Shown here: positions 1 to 9,142 of the stretch, piece by piece
Numbering within the stretch: position 1 is the first letter of the stretch
How the letters are laid out: every line of letters starts with the position of its first letter
NCBI RefSeq assembly: GCF_964033635.1
Contig: NZ_OZ035533.1
Location: forward strand, 3,906,001 to 3,970,000
From: Chitinophaga sp. MM2321
GTDB taxonomy: Bacteria > Bacteroidota > Bacteroidia > Chitinophagales > Chitinophagaceae
Reading direction: 5' to 3'
Length of the DNA: 64,000 bases
The notes under the pieces: model-generated
Seen by the model: only the letters and a program-made list of their open reading frames with translations
Databases searched by the model: none
Told to the model about the DNA's origin: nothing
Made by a program: the position numbers and the translations under genes

Positions 1-1041
1 AGCCTCCCACAGTCCTTCCATTAATTGTTTACCATAAGTAAATAGCCGCTCGTAAGGCTGTTCCTTTTCCAACACTTCAATGGTTGCCAATGCCGCTGCA
101 ACGGGGGAATTGCCGGCATTCATAGTACCGGCATGAATTACTTTCGCCGACTCAATCACCTCCATCCACGCGCGCTTTCCTACCACAGCACTGATCGGAT
201 ATCCGCTTGCCATGGCTTTGGCAAAAATGGATATATCCGGAACGACCTTAAAATATTGCTGAGCGCCTCCCAGGCTCATTCTGAAACCGGTAATCACTTC
301 ATCAAAAATGCAGGCGATACCATACTGATCACATATTTTCCGCAGACCTTCCAGGAAGCCCGCTACAGGCGGAATACAGCCATTGTTGCACATCACCGGC
401 TCCGTGATGATACCGGCAATTTCTTCATACCGTTCTGCCACCGTGCTTTCCAGTAATGCGAGGTCGTTCCACGGCAGGATGATAAATTCATCTTTGGCCC
501 GTTCGGGAATACCCTGCGACCACGGAAATACATTCGGATGCTCCCGGCTGCCCAGCGCCTGCACATCAGGAGTGGAAATACCCCAGGCAACGTTGTCCAG
601 CCAGCCGTGATAATGCCCTTCAAAACGCAGAAACTTTTTTCTGCCGGTTTTCGCCCTTGCCACCCGGAAAGCAGTTTGCACCGCTTCGGAACCATCCAGG
701 CAAAAACGCATCAGCTCTGCTGAATGAATGAGCTGATTCATTTTCTCCGCCAGTTCAAGTTCGCGGATATGCTGCCCTGCAAACAATTGCCCATTTGCTG
801 CATATTGCTGCACCGCCTCCTGCACATAAGGGTGTGCATGTCCTAACAGTAAAGGGCCCTGACTTAAAGTAAAATCGAGGTATTCATTGCCATCCACATC
901 ATAAAGGCGACTGCCTTTGCCATGCGTATAAAATAATGCATGGGGATAACTGTATTTCCTGAATTCCGAGGACACGCCCCCTGCCATTACTTTCTTTGCC
1001 CTTTCCAGTAGCCTGGCCGATTGAGAATATTGAAGATCCAT
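1..1041 (-). CDS. Class III aminotransferase (glutamate-1-semialdehyde aminomutase-like), 3' end outside window
   Basis: Reading the minus strand from the ATG at 1041 gives an uninterrupted frame to position 1, so the C-terminus lies off the left edge. The protein starts MDLQYSQSARLLERAKKVMA and carries class III PLP aminotransferase landmarks: a GEGHYHGW-like segment (RFEGHYHGWLD), FDEVITGFR (the Asp that contacts the PLP pyridine nitrogen), and then ASGYPISAVVG after the region where the PLP lysine is found (AKAMASGYP). The layout is that of glutamate-1-semialdehyde aminomutases, but in this operon it more likely moves an amino group on or off a sugar- or amino-acid-derived keto compound. 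It is the last visible gene of the 12-gene operon, 36 nt after the symporter gene. Family call is secure; substrate unknown. Confidence 0.9.
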   Translation of the reverse strand, partial: MDLQYSQSARLLERAKKVMAGGVSSEFRKYSYPHALFYTHGKGSRLYDVDGNEYLDFTLSQGPLLLGHAHPYVQEAVQQYAANGQLFAGQHIRELELAEKMNQLIHSAELMRFCLDGSEAVQTAFRVARAKTGRKKFLRFEGHYHGWLDNVAWGISTPDVQALGSREHPNVFPWSQGIPERAKDEFIILPWNDLALLESTVAERYEEIAGIITEPVMCNNGCIPPVAGFLEGLRKICDQYGIACIFDEVITGFRMSLGGAQQYFKVVPDISIFAKAMASGYPISAVVGKRAWMEVIESAKVIHAGTMNAGNSPVAAALATIEVLEKEQPYERLFTYGKQLMEGLWEA

Positions 1042-1077
1042 ACACAAACTTTTTATTTTTTGATAACAGTTCCGGGC

Positions 1078-3648
1078 TTACAGTACCACTACTTGTTTAC
1101 CGGATTGTACTTTCGCTTTCAATGCTTTCAGCGATGAATAACTCAGTCCTGTTATATCTTTTTGTTGTGGAGATAAAAAACTGGCCAGGTATCCGATGAT
1201 CACGCAAGACATGACACTGATGGCGCCATAGAGGTATACGCTGATCGTTGTTTCACTCCTGACAACCCATACTATCACCACGCCTGCAATAAGCCCGCTG
1301 ATCACACCGGTGGTATTGGCCCTGTTGGTAAAAATTCCTAAAATAAAGACACCCGCAAGGCTACCTCCCAGGATACCCAGCACTTCCTGGAACAGATCGA
1401 ATATGAACTGCACATCCAGAGCGGCAATAGCCAATGCACTGGCAGTACCGAAAATACCCGCTATCACAGTGGCCTGTCTGGCTACCATGAGGGTATTTTT
1501 ATCTGTACCAACAGGACGGAAGCGTTGATAAATATCAGAGAAGAAGGTCGCCGAAATACTATTCATACTACTGCTCAGGGTAGATTGACTGGCCGCAAAG
1601 ATGCCGGCAATCACCAACCCGGAAATACCGACGGGGAGCTGCTGCACCACGAAATATGGCAGGATCTCATCCACCTTATCAGAGGCAATGATTCCGGGAT
1701 TATCATGATAAAAAACATACAGTACGGTACCCAACCCAAAAAATATCACGGTACCAGGAAGGGTAATCCAGGCATTTACCCAAAGACTTTTGGCTGCCTG
1801 CTTTTCATCTTTAACGGTCAGGTATCTTTGAACAATCGCCTGATCAGAAGTGTAAGGAATAATATTCAGGAAAAAGAATCCAACAATACACACCCATAAA
1901 ACCAGGCTATCCGGTTTCCAGCCCAATTGGAACAACGCAAATTTATCCGCGGCCATTCCCTGGTCAAACACACTCTGAAAACCACCCTTTACATTGAAGA
2001 CGGCTACAAGGAAACATACGGCCGCTCCCCCCATCAATATTACTACCTGTGCCACGTCTGTCCATACAACCGCTTCAATACCACCCATCACCGTATAAAT
2101 GATGCAGATAACACCCATGATAACAACCAGTAAATAAATATCAATACCGGTTACAGCAGCAATAGCTACAGCAGGCAGGTAAAGCACAATACCCATACGT
2201 CCCATCTGAAAAAAGATAAAAGAAAGGCTTCCGAAAAGACGCACATTGGGACTGAAACGATGCTCCAGGTATTCATACGCGGAAGTAACATTCACGCGCC
2301 GGAAGAAAGGAATATAATATTTAGCGACTATCGGTACCGTAGCCAGGATCAGTACAGAACCGATGGCCAGCGTCCAGTCTGTTGCAAAAACGATGGCCGG
2401 TATAGCCATAAACGTTATAGCACTTATCTGCGTACCATAAATACTTAAGCCCGCGGCCCACCAGGGAATTTTTCCACCTGCGGTGAAAAAGTTATCCGTG
2501 GTTTGTCCTCTTTTATCATAGATAAAACCGATCCACAGCATCAATCCCAGGTATACCACTAAGGTGATCCAGTTTATCCAGCCGAAGCCCAGGTTTTTAG
2601 ACAAGGTAAAAATGCCGATGGAATCCTGACCTGCTGCCTTGTTATTTTCCATGACGACCCATTCACTGTTCCACTTTACAGCTGTATTACCCAGGGAAAT
2701 ATCCAAAGAAGATAATTTACCGAAATCAAGCCATTTATTTGCTTCTGCATTATAGGCCATCAGGTTGGTACCAGCAGCAGTCGAATCACCCTGAGATTGA
2801 CCCTTTACAGGAAAAAGTATATGATTAAGACCTACTGTAGGAGCCGGGGAAGGAGCACCCGCCACGCCTTGCGGCATATTGGCAACAACCTGCCATTTCC
2901 CACCGGAAAGTTTGTTTCCGGTAAATGCCGGCGTAAAGCGGTAAGCATCTGTTAGTACCCGGGGAGCGCCATTCTCTGCAGGTATTTCAATACCGCTGAA
3001 AAGGAAAAAATCGTTGTGCATGGTGGCGCCAACAGCGAGCATCCGTGCAGGACCAGGCCAGGCTTCCAGCGTAGTCCACTGTTGTTGTGCAGCAGGACTG
3101 CGTAAATCAAGTGCCAGAAAAGTAGCAGCTGGCAATCCTTCCGCACTCATTTCCCCCCCGGCTATAAACAGGTAATCACCCACTACAGCACCCGAAAGGT
3201 CCGCTAAAGGAAAGGGAAGTGCAGCCAGCTTCCTGCTGGTAATTTTACCCTTGTTATAGGAAACCGTATAGACATCCGGATAATATTGCTGTTGATCACG
3301 TCCACCTACCAGGATAATCTCCTCTTTATATGAAAATGAGGCGCCGTACGCCATTGGTTTCGGCAACTTTTCAGCGGCCATTTTCCAACTCCCTGATTTT
3401 TCAGAAAGGATATAAATATGATCATAACTTTTTCCTCCCACTGCTCCCGCAGGTGCGCCATCTACCAGATCAGCGCCACCCATGGAGAGCATAACATTAT
3501 TACTTACACCTGCATACATCCCTGCAAACCCTTCTTTAACAGGCGCAGAAGGCAAGGCTTCCCATTTTAATTGTTTTTGTAATTGCGCAGCTAATAACAG
3601 CGGACTACAACATATCACCAGTGCGAATAAAAAATATCTGAAGTTCAT
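1078..3648 (-). CDS. Kelch-type mutarotase domain fused to a sodium:solute symporter (SSS family)
   Basis: This 856-residue protein has a signal peptide (about residues 1-21, ending LLLAAQ), a periplasmic beta-propeller of Kelch-like repeats (about 25-350; recurring GG motifs as in ILVGGRDQQQ and LFIAGGEMS) resembling the NanM/YjhT cyclically permuted mutarotases, and then an SSS-family transporter with some thirteen membrane segments (from about 358, with GGKIPWWAAGLSIYGTQISA). The architecture suggests that the propeller converts a released sugar anomer outside the inner membrane and passes it to the sodium-coupled permease. In characterised systems NanM-type domains act on sialic acid, which fits the lyase and sialidase-like genes of the same operon, but the transported sugar is inferred. 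Confidence 0.9.
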   Translation of the reverse strand: MNFRYFLFALVICCSPLLLAAQLQKQLKWEALPSAPVKEGFAGMYAGVSNNVMLSMGGADLVDGAPAGAVGGKSYDHIYILSEKSGSWKMAAEKLPKPMAYGASFSYKEEIILVGGRDQQQYYPDVYTVSYNKGKITSRKLAALPFPLADLSGAVVGDYLFIAGGEMSAEGLPAATFLALDLRSPAAQQQWTTLEAWPGPARMLAVGATMHNDFFLFSGIEIPAENGAPRVLTDAYRFTPAFTGNKLSGGKWQVVANMPQGVAGAPSPAPTVGLNHILFPVKGQSQGDSTAAGTNLMAYNAEANKWLDFGKLSSLDISLGNTAVKWNSEWVVMENNKAAGQDSIGIFTLSKNLGFGWINWITLVVYLGLMLWIGFIYDKRGQTTDNFFTAGGKIPWWAAGLSIYGTQISAITFMAIPAIVFATDWTLAIGSVLILATVPIVAKYYIPFFRRVNVTSAYEYLEHRFSPNVRLFGSLSFIFFQMGRMGIVLYLPAVAIAAVTGIDIYLLVVIMGVICIIYTVMGGIEAVVWTDVAQVVILMGGAAVCFLVAVFNVKGGFQSVFDQGMAADKFALFQLGWKPDSLVLWVCIVGFFFLNIIPYTSDQAIVQRYLTVKDEKQAAKSLWVNAWITLPGTVIFFGLGTVLYVFYHDNPGIIASDKVDEILPYFVVQQLPVGISGLVIAGIFAASQSTLSSSMNSISATFFSDIYQRFRPVGTDKNTLMVARQATVIAGIFGTASALAIAALDVQFIFDLFQEVLGILGGSLAGVFILGIFTNRANTTGVISGLIAGVVIVWVVRSETTISVYLYGAISVMSCVIIGYLASFLSPQQKDITGLSYSSLKALKAKVQSGKQVVVL

Positions 3649-3685
3649 AAGTATCCTCTTAATCGTTTTAATAATTCACACCAGC

Positions 3686-4480
3686 TTACCAGCTCGTCCA
3701 ACCGCCATCTACCAACAGGTTATGGCCCGTGATATAAGCCGATGCGGCGGATGCTAAAAACACTATCGGTCCTTTTATATCATCATCGTCGGCAAATCTT
3801 CCCAGTGGCGTTAATCGTTTATAATTACTGACAAACTCATTATCCCCTATATCTTCTGCTATTCCCGGACCATATCCTCCGGGGCTGATACAATTGCAAC
3901 GGATATTATACTTTCCGTAATAATTGGCTATCCATTTTGTAAACCCTACCATGGCCCATTTATCATAGGTATAATTTAAGGGGCTGCTCATACCGGTTTT
4001 ACCATACACCGGGAAATTAGGTCCTACTGTTCCCTGGATAGAGCCGATGTTGATAATGTTTCCGTATTGCTGGCTGCGCATTATTTTGATAACCGCCTGC
4101 GTTAATAACACCATGCCGGTTGAATTAATGGATTGCGCCAGTTCCCACTCCGATTTCTCTATATCTTCCAGGTCTTTAAATCCTTCCCTGGAAACAGCAT
4201 TGTTTACCAGGATATCTATCTTGCCATATTTCTTACGGATATATTTTGTAAAATCACGGATCGATTTTTCATCACCAAGATCCAGTGCAACACCTTCCGC
4301 AAGGAACCCCATCTGCTTGAGTGTAGCCGCGTATTCTTTACAGCCGGCCTCATTCCTGGAGGCGATGATCACGCTGGCACCAGCTTCCGCTAGGGCGCTG
4401 CAAATTGGTTTGCCATAGTAACCGGCTCCCCCTGTTACAATAGCCACCCGGCCATCAAGACTGAACATTTCTTTCAACAT
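3686..4480 (-). CDS. SDR-family oxidoreductase (gluconate 5-dehydrogenase-like)
   Basis: A classical short-chain dehydrogenase of 264 residues. The Rossmann dinucleotide motif is TGGAGYYGKPI near the N-terminus, NNAVS is the NNAG equivalent, the catalytic serine lies in NIGSIQG, and YTYDK supplies the YxxxK pair. The C-terminal LVDGGWTSW is typical of gluconate 5-dehydrogenase and 2-deoxygluconate dehydrogenase types. It is 37 nt upstream of the symporter-mutarotase gene in the same transcript. A role in oxidising a sugar or sugar acid imported by that transporter is inferred; substrate cannot be read from the sequence. Confidence 0.88.
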   Translation of the reverse strand: MLKEMFSLDGRVAIVTGGAGYYGKPICSALAEAGASVIIASRNEAGCKEYAATLKQMGFLAEGVALDLGDEKSIRDFTKYIRKKYGKIDILVNNAVSREGFKDLEDIEKSEWELAQSINSTGMVLLTQAVIKIMRSQQYGNIINIGSIQGTVGPNFPVYGKTGMSSPLNYTYDKWAMVGFTKWIANYYGKYNIRCNCISPGGYGPGIAEDIGDNEFVSNYKRLTPLGRFADDDDIKGPIVFLASAASAYITGHNLLVDGGWTSW

Positions 4481-4528
4481 AATTTTTCTTTTTCTTTTAC
4501 AAATCCTGTATATCCAATAGCAGTCGTA

Positions 4529-5470
4529 TCAACTTGACCAATTTGCCGGTGTAATAATATCTTCCGGAACAGCTGCAAAAGCCCGACTGGCCGCCGCCCT
4601 GGCAGCTACACTAATGGAGCCGCCTTCCAGTAAATCTATATTCTGTGCTACCTGCTGTTTATTTTCCGCGCCAAAAACAATACTTGTAATACCATCCATA
4701 TCCCGGATGTAGGAAAAAACAAACTGCGCTATACTCATCCGCTCTCCCGCAGCCAGCAGTTTTAATTGATGAAGATAGGCAGCCGCATTTACCAGGTTAC
4801 CTTTCAGTTCATCCGGTGTAAGAAAGAAAAGCCCTTGCAGGAAAACACTCCTCGCAAATATTATTTTCCCCGATGCTTTCATGTGTGCCAATGCACCGTT
4901 ATCGATCAACCGCTGATCAAATACGTTGATAGGGATTTGTAATGCCTGGATGAAAGGCTGCGCTGCAAACCATTCCGCCTCCGCGGGATGATCTATTGAA
5001 ACCCCTGCAAGATCAATCAACTGCTCATGCTGCAGGTCTTCAAAAATGGAAGGGAGTACCTTCGCTATCGCCTCCATAGGGAGTTCCCGGCTCATATGAA
5101 GCAGGCATACCGGTATTTTCTTTAATCCCAACAACCGCAGTGACGATCTTACACTTGCAAATACTTCTGCTCTTGCTTTATCGATATCGTAGATGTTTTC
5201 CGGACTGATCTTGAATTTTGTAACAGTATTTATGGTTGCCGGCTTTCCCTGGTCTGCTAAAAAAGCACCTGTCAATTGCTCCGCAGATCCATAAGTGGCG
5301 GCTGTATCAAAAGTATTGATCCCTGATTCCAGCGCAAATGAAAGTAGTTCCAGGCTCTCTTCCAGTGGGGGTTTCCCGCTTTTATTGGCGATACCATAAT
5401 TCATTCCAAGCGCCACAGTGCCCAGTGTTAGCTTTGAAATAGTATATCCGTGTATGTTAGCATATTGCAT
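4529..5470 (-). CDS. Aldo/keto reductase
   Basis: A 313-residue (beta/alpha)8 oxidoreductase. The AKR signature is clear at the N-terminus: LTLGTVALGMNYG, then NTFDTAATYGSAE containing the catalytic Asp and Tyr, the lysine in TVTKFKI, and a histidine in CLLHMSRE, making up the D-Y-K-H tetrad. The family uses NADP(H). Dehydrogenases acting on free sugars at C1 are found among related AKRs, which would fit the lactonase encoded 9 nt upstream (5480-6298), since that enzyme opens sugar lactones. Its neighbours and the close packing show co-transcription with the operon; the true direction of the reaction is unknown. Confidence 0.88.
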   Translation of the reverse strand: MQYANIHGYTISKLTLGTVALGMNYGIANKSGKPPLEESLELLSFALESGINTFDTAATYGSAEQLTGAFLADQGKPATINTVTKFKISPENIYDIDKARAEVFASVRSSLRLLGLKKIPVCLLHMSRELPMEAIAKVLPSIFEDLQHEQLIDLAGVSIDHPAEAEWFAAQPFIQALQIPINVFDQRLIDNGALAHMKASGKIIFARSVFLQGLFFLTPDELKGNLVNAAAYLHQLKLLAAGERMSIAQFVFSYIRDMDGITSIVFGAENKQQVAQNIDLLEGGSISVAARAAASRAFAAVPEDIITPANWSS

Positions 5471-5479
5471 AGCAGGTGT

Positions 5480-6298
5480 TTATAATGATATTTTCATAAC
5501 AGCACCAGGACCGGGCTCACCATAGCCTCCGGTTACCATCAGCGTTTGTTTATCTGTGAAGATCAGGTTACTGGTTAATGGCATACTTGTATCGATGCTA
5601 CAAATAAATGCACCTTCAACCGTATAGTTGTGTACCGCCTGCATGCCATAATGCGCTACCCAGAGAGTTCCCTGATGATCCATGGCAAGTCCATCCGGCA
5701 GGTTATCCTGTTCCCGGCCGGAAGCATGACGTGGCAATGCGATGGTGAGTACCGGCACACGGTTTTCAGCGGGGCTTTTTACATCTATTTTCAATATGCT
5801 GTTTTGATAACTCTCGGCTACAAACAGCCATCTTTCATCTTTTGATAGTACCAATCCGTTTGGATAGTCCATGTTATCCGCCACCACTTCCTGGTGACCA
5901 TTCTTTCCTATCCTGAATACTTTGCCGATATATCTCACCGAATCAGTAAAGTAAATATTACCGGCAGTATCTGCAATGACATCATTGGGGGTAAATACTT
6001 TTACGCCGGCGCAATAGTCCCTGATCTCATCTTTAATAAAAGTGCCATCCGGCCCAAACCTTCTCACGGCACTCAGTTCACTATCACAAATGAGGTGGTC
6101 ATTACCCGGTAAAATAAATTGTCCGTTCGGGCATACTGACTTTGCCCATTTACTCATCTTACCATGTTCATCCACCTTCATGATCCATCCTCCCGAAAGT
6201 GTGGTAAAGAACAGGTTGCCATCCTTATCCAGTGCTGGTCCTTCGGTGTAATAACGAAGTGCTGCTATTTCAATTATCCTTTTATGTAGAATCTGCAT
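5480..6298 (-). CDS. SMP-30/gluconolactonase-family protein
   Basis: A 272-residue six-bladed propeller of the SMP-30/gluconolactonase/LRE family, which hydrolyse sugar lactones with one divalent metal. The metal ligands expected for the family can be placed: Glu in YYTEGPALDKDG, Asn in FTPNDVIADTAG and NYPNGLVLS-type blades (DNMDYPNGLVLS), and Asp in NLPDGLAMDHQG. There is no signal peptide, so it acts in the cytoplasm. Downstream of dehydrogenases in an operon, the natural role is to open the aldonolactone formed by sugar oxidation. Family confident, substrate inferred. Confidence 0.88.
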   Translation of the reverse strand: MQILHKRIIEIAALRYYTEGPALDKDGNLFFTTLSGGWIMKVDEHGKMSKWAKSVCPNGQFILPGNDHLICDSELSAVRRFGPDGTFIKDEIRDYCAGVKVFTPNDVIADTAGNIYFTDSVRYIGKVFRIGKNGHQEVVADNMDYPNGLVLSKDERWLFVAESYQNSILKIDVKSPAENRVPVLTIALPRHASGREQDNLPDGLAMDHQGTLWVAHYGMQAVHNYTVEGAFICSIDTSMPLTSNLIFTDKQTLMVTGGYGEPGPGAVMKISL

Positions 6299-6319
6299 CG
6301 TGCCATTTTTAATATTGAA

Positions 6320-7780
6320 CTATTCAAAAGGAAACATCGGGATGCGCCTGTTGTGGTATTGAAAAGCCGTCATATCCGCCTGGGTAACACCAGGGGTGTC
6401 TACCTGCAGGATAGTCGGACAAACAGAACCATAGGCAGCCACCGGCGCATTCACGCCTTTCGCCACTATTACGTCAAATCCTGCGGGATCAATATCAAAT
6501 GCTGTTAACTGACGGAGACTGAAAGGAAGTGTTCTCAAAGATGTAAACATGATGACGCTCTGTTCATTCATGGTCACGATGGCGATCTTCCCCATATCAA
6601 AATTCACCTGGCCGCCATGCCGGGGATTTGCTTCCCGGAACTTTCCATCTGCCAGCCTGATTAACTTCACCTCGCAGGAATAAATATCATCGGGGGAAAC
6701 GTCTTCCCGTATGCTGATATTAAAATATGCTCCTGCTACCTGTTTTGCAGCAATGGCAACAGCCAATGGATCGTACAGGCAGATAAAAAACGGGCAATTT
6801 TTCTCCTGGCTTAATGCTTTCAGCAGATGCGTACTGTTTCCCGGTGCACCGCCGCCTACATTATCTCCCATATCCAAGAGTAATACCGGCTTTTTGCTGT
6901 TGCTGATAACCGGGCATAAAACGTTTATATCCTTTTTACTACTGTTGAATGCCTGCTTGTTGTCAAGGATCATAGACACGAGCTGATTACCTGCCTCCTG
7001 GGCTATCTCCGCATTATTATCGGAGATCACCAATATGGAAGTACCCATTTCCCGTACATCCGCATAAGGAAATCCTAGAAGAATACTGACAGATAGCAGT
7101 CCATTCCGCGCACGCCATTCCTTAGCGGCGGCAAACAGGCTTTTACAAGGCTCTGCGCCCGTATGTTGTTGTTCTATACTGATCGCCAAAGGCAGCTGAA
7201 ACAAGCGTTGTACAGGTTTACATTGCTGCCTTAATATTTTAACCATGATCTCCGCGGCTTCCTGACCGGTTTCGCGTTGATCGATATGGGGATTTGTTTT
7301 ATAGGCTACTAGCGCATTGGTAACGGAGGCCATTAAAGGGCTCACATTCGCATGCGGGTCCAGCGTACCTACAACCGGTATATCTTCACCTAATCTATTT
7401 CGCAGCGTTTGTAACCAATGGCCGTCCATGTCGGGATAGCGTTCACTTACAGCCGCACCATGCGGAATAACAAGACAACCATCTACCGGCAATTCTTTTT
7501 CAAGCAGGTTCATCATTTCATGGAGGAGCGTGTGATAGGTATCAGCAGTAATAATACCTCCCGGTGTGGCTTTCGCAAACATCACCGGCACCACTTCAAT
7601 ACCTTCTCTATCCATTACTTCCAGCATGCCGCCAATTTCATGATGTGCATACCGATATTCTTCTTTGATCTCCACGCCTTTCAGCCAATGACCATTTTTA
7701 AAATCATCCAGCGTAGTGGTAGTAGTGATGAAAGTATTTGATTCGTGATAAATTCCCAGTAATGCAACTTTAAACGCCAT
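6320..7780 (-). CDS. M81-family (MlrC-like) metallopeptidase/amidohydrolase
   Basis: The 486-residue protein opens with the M81 hallmark LLGIYHESNTF and contains the family's conserved HGAAVSE, GTLDPHANVS and TNPHIDQRETG segments, which hold the zinc-binding Asp and His residues. MlrC is known from microcystin degradation, where it finishes breakdown of the linear peptide, but most M81 proteins lie in uncharacterised catabolic operons. No signal peptide is present. Here it sits 9 nt before ridA and 21 nt after the next gene upstream of the lactonase, so it belongs to the catabolic operon. It may be an amidohydrolase acting on an amide or N-acyl intermediate; this is inference. Confidence 0.88.
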   Translation of the reverse strand: MAFKVALLGIYHESNTFITTTTTLDDFKNGHWLKGVEIKEEYRYAHHEIGGMLEVMDREGIEVVPVMFAKATPGGIITADTYHTLLHEMMNLLEKELPVDGCLVIPHGAAVSERYPDMDGHWLQTLRNRLGEDIPVVGTLDPHANVSPLMASVTNALVAYKTNPHIDQRETGQEAAEIMVKILRQQCKPVQRLFQLPLAISIEQQHTGAEPCKSLFAAAKEWRARNGLLSVSILLGFPYADVREMGTSILVISDNNAEIAQEAGNQLVSMILDNKQAFNSSKKDINVLCPVISNSKKPVLLLDMGDNVGGGAPGNSTHLLKALSQEKNCPFFICLYDPLAVAIAAKQVAGAYFNISIREDVSPDDIYSCEVKLIRLADGKFREANPRHGGQVNFDMGKIAIVTMNEQSVIMFTSLRTLPFSLRQLTAFDIDPAGFDVIVAKGVNAPVAAYGSVCPTILQVDTPGVTQADMTAFQYHNRRIPMFPFE

Positions 7781-7789
7781 AAGTCAGGG

Positions 7790-8170
7790 TCAGTTTATTC
7801 GTGCAACAGCATCCACTTCAAATTTCAGCACATCGCCCAAACATCCTATAAGCGTAGTTCTTGCAGGATAGGGTTCTTTGAAATATTCTCTGTAAATATT
7901 ATTAAACGCCGGAAGATCTGCTTGTTGAGCTACATAATTACGCACCTGCACCACATCTGTAAAATCAAGACCGGCAGCTGTGAGCACTGCGCGCAGGTTT
8001 TCAAATGAGCGTCTGCATTCTTCTTCAAAAGTTCCGGCAATAATACTTCCCTTCAGATCTGTGGAAGCCTGCCCGGAAATAAAAAGAAAATCACCCGATT
8101 TAATTGCCGCAGAAAATGGAAGCGGGCTTGCTGGTACACCAGGTCCCTTTATTATAATTTTATCAGTCAT
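7790..8170 (-). CDS. RidA/YjgF/YER057c/UK114-family enamine/imine deaminase
   Basis: A 126-residue protein with the RidA core: GPGVPASPLPFSAAIKSGDFLFISGQ at the N-terminus, then VQVRNYVAQ, and PYPARTTLIGC, in which the Arg is the family's key substrate-binding residue. RidA proteins hydrolyse reactive enamine or imine products made by PLP-dependent ammonia-lyases and dehydratases. That matches the PLP enzyme at 9143-10243 in the same operon and supports an ammonia-eliminating step in the pathway. Encoded between the lyase-like aldolase (42 nt) and the M81 gene (9 nt). Confidence 0.92.
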   Translation of the reverse strand: MTDKIIIKGPGVPASPLPFSAAIKSGDFLFISGQASTDLKGSIIAGTFEEECRRSFENLRAVLTAAGLDFTDVVQVRNYVAQQADLPAFNNIYREYFKEPYPARTTLIGCLGDVLKFEVDAVARIN

Positions 8171-8212
8171 ACATGTTGTGTTTACGTGGAATTAGCCGAA
8201 AGAGAATAGTTA

Positions 8213-9118
8213 TTATTGTATTACCGGGCTGGTGAAAGCATCTATCTTTCCCATAATGGTGATCACTTCTGCTTCTTTCCAATCTTTCTGTGTATTGGCC
8301 AGTGGCGCTTTGGTTGGCCCGATCTCGATATCATATTTCAATCGCATTGCAGCTCTTAAAAATGTCCAGATATTTGGCATGATCTGGTGAATCACATCCT
8401 GGAAGGAAAGCATGAATTCTTTTGCAAGCGGATAATTCCCGTTTACAAATTCAGACATGACATACTTGCATTGCAAGCCCCATACATTATAGGTTGAACC
8501 TATGGCGCCCACCGTACCGCAAAGGGAAGCATGACAAAACAATTCATCCGAACCACTGAACAGTTTTAATTTATCCCCTGCATAATTATGAATCAGGCTG
8601 ATGTCCAGTAATTGATTGGTAGTTAATTTCATTCCGGTCACATTGGGAATTTCCAGTAACTTTTTAACAAAGCTCAGGGTGTCTCCCGGGATGGAATTAT
8701 CTCCCAACTGGTAAGGAAAAAAAGGAAGGCTGGTTGCCTTTGCAATATGCAGGTAATGTTCCAGCGCCATTTGCGGAGAAGCGGCGTAATAAATGGGGCC
8801 AACAGAAGAAATACCGCTAACACCACACTGTTCCGCATGTCTGGCCAGGTTTACAGATTCCTCTGTAGTAAGCGCACCTACCTGTACCATGACCGGTACC
8901 CTTCCGGCAGCGATGCTGGTAACGGCTTCCGTCACTTTTTTTCTTTGTCCTTCTGTAAATAAAACGCCCTGCCCCGTAGATCCAAGGATATACAAACCAT
9001 CCATGCCTTGTGAAATGAGCAATTCGACCAATTTTTCCAGTTGATCAAATGCAGGCGCACCTTTATCGTCAACGGGAGTAAACATTGCCGGCCACAAGCC
9101 TTTAAATCCATTTTTCAT
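8213..9118 (-). CDS. N-acetylneuraminate lyase-like aldolase (DapA superfamily)
   Basis: A 301-residue class I aldolase of the DHDPS/NAL superfamily. The GSTGQG loop occupies the GSTGEG position, the Schiff-base lysine is in TGMKLTTNQ, the conserved tyrosine in FFPYQLGDN, and GAIGSTYNVWG closely resembles the GxxGSTYN segment of N-acetylneuraminate lyases rather than dihydrodipicolinate synthases. Such enzymes cleave 2-keto-3-deoxy sugar acids to pyruvate plus an aldehyde. The operon lacks the kinase, epimerase and deaminase genes of the standard Nan pathway, so the substrate may be another nonulosonic acid or a 2-keto-3-deoxy aldonate. Confidence 0.88.
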   Translation of the reverse strand: MKNGFKGLWPAMFTPVDDKGAPAFDQLEKLVELLISQGMDGLYILGSTGQGVLFTEGQRKKVTEAVTSIAAGRVPVMVQVGALTTEESVNLARHAEQCGVSGISSVGPIYYAASPQMALEHYLHIAKATSLPFFPYQLGDNSIPGDTLSFVKKLLEIPNVTGMKLTTNQLLDISLIHNYAGDKLKLFSGSDELFCHASLCGTVGAIGSTYNVWGLQCKYVMSEFVNGNYPLAKEFMLSFQDVIHQIMPNIWTFLRAAMRLKYDIEIGPTKAPLANTQKDWKEAEVITIMGKIDAFTSPVIQ

Positions 9119-9142
9119 TTTCTATGTATTTAGTAGTATTGC

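Noticed and set aside
133..723. Plus-strand ORFs at the left edge
   Set aside because: They are shadows of the aminotransferase gene, whose open frame crosses the whole region on the minus strand.
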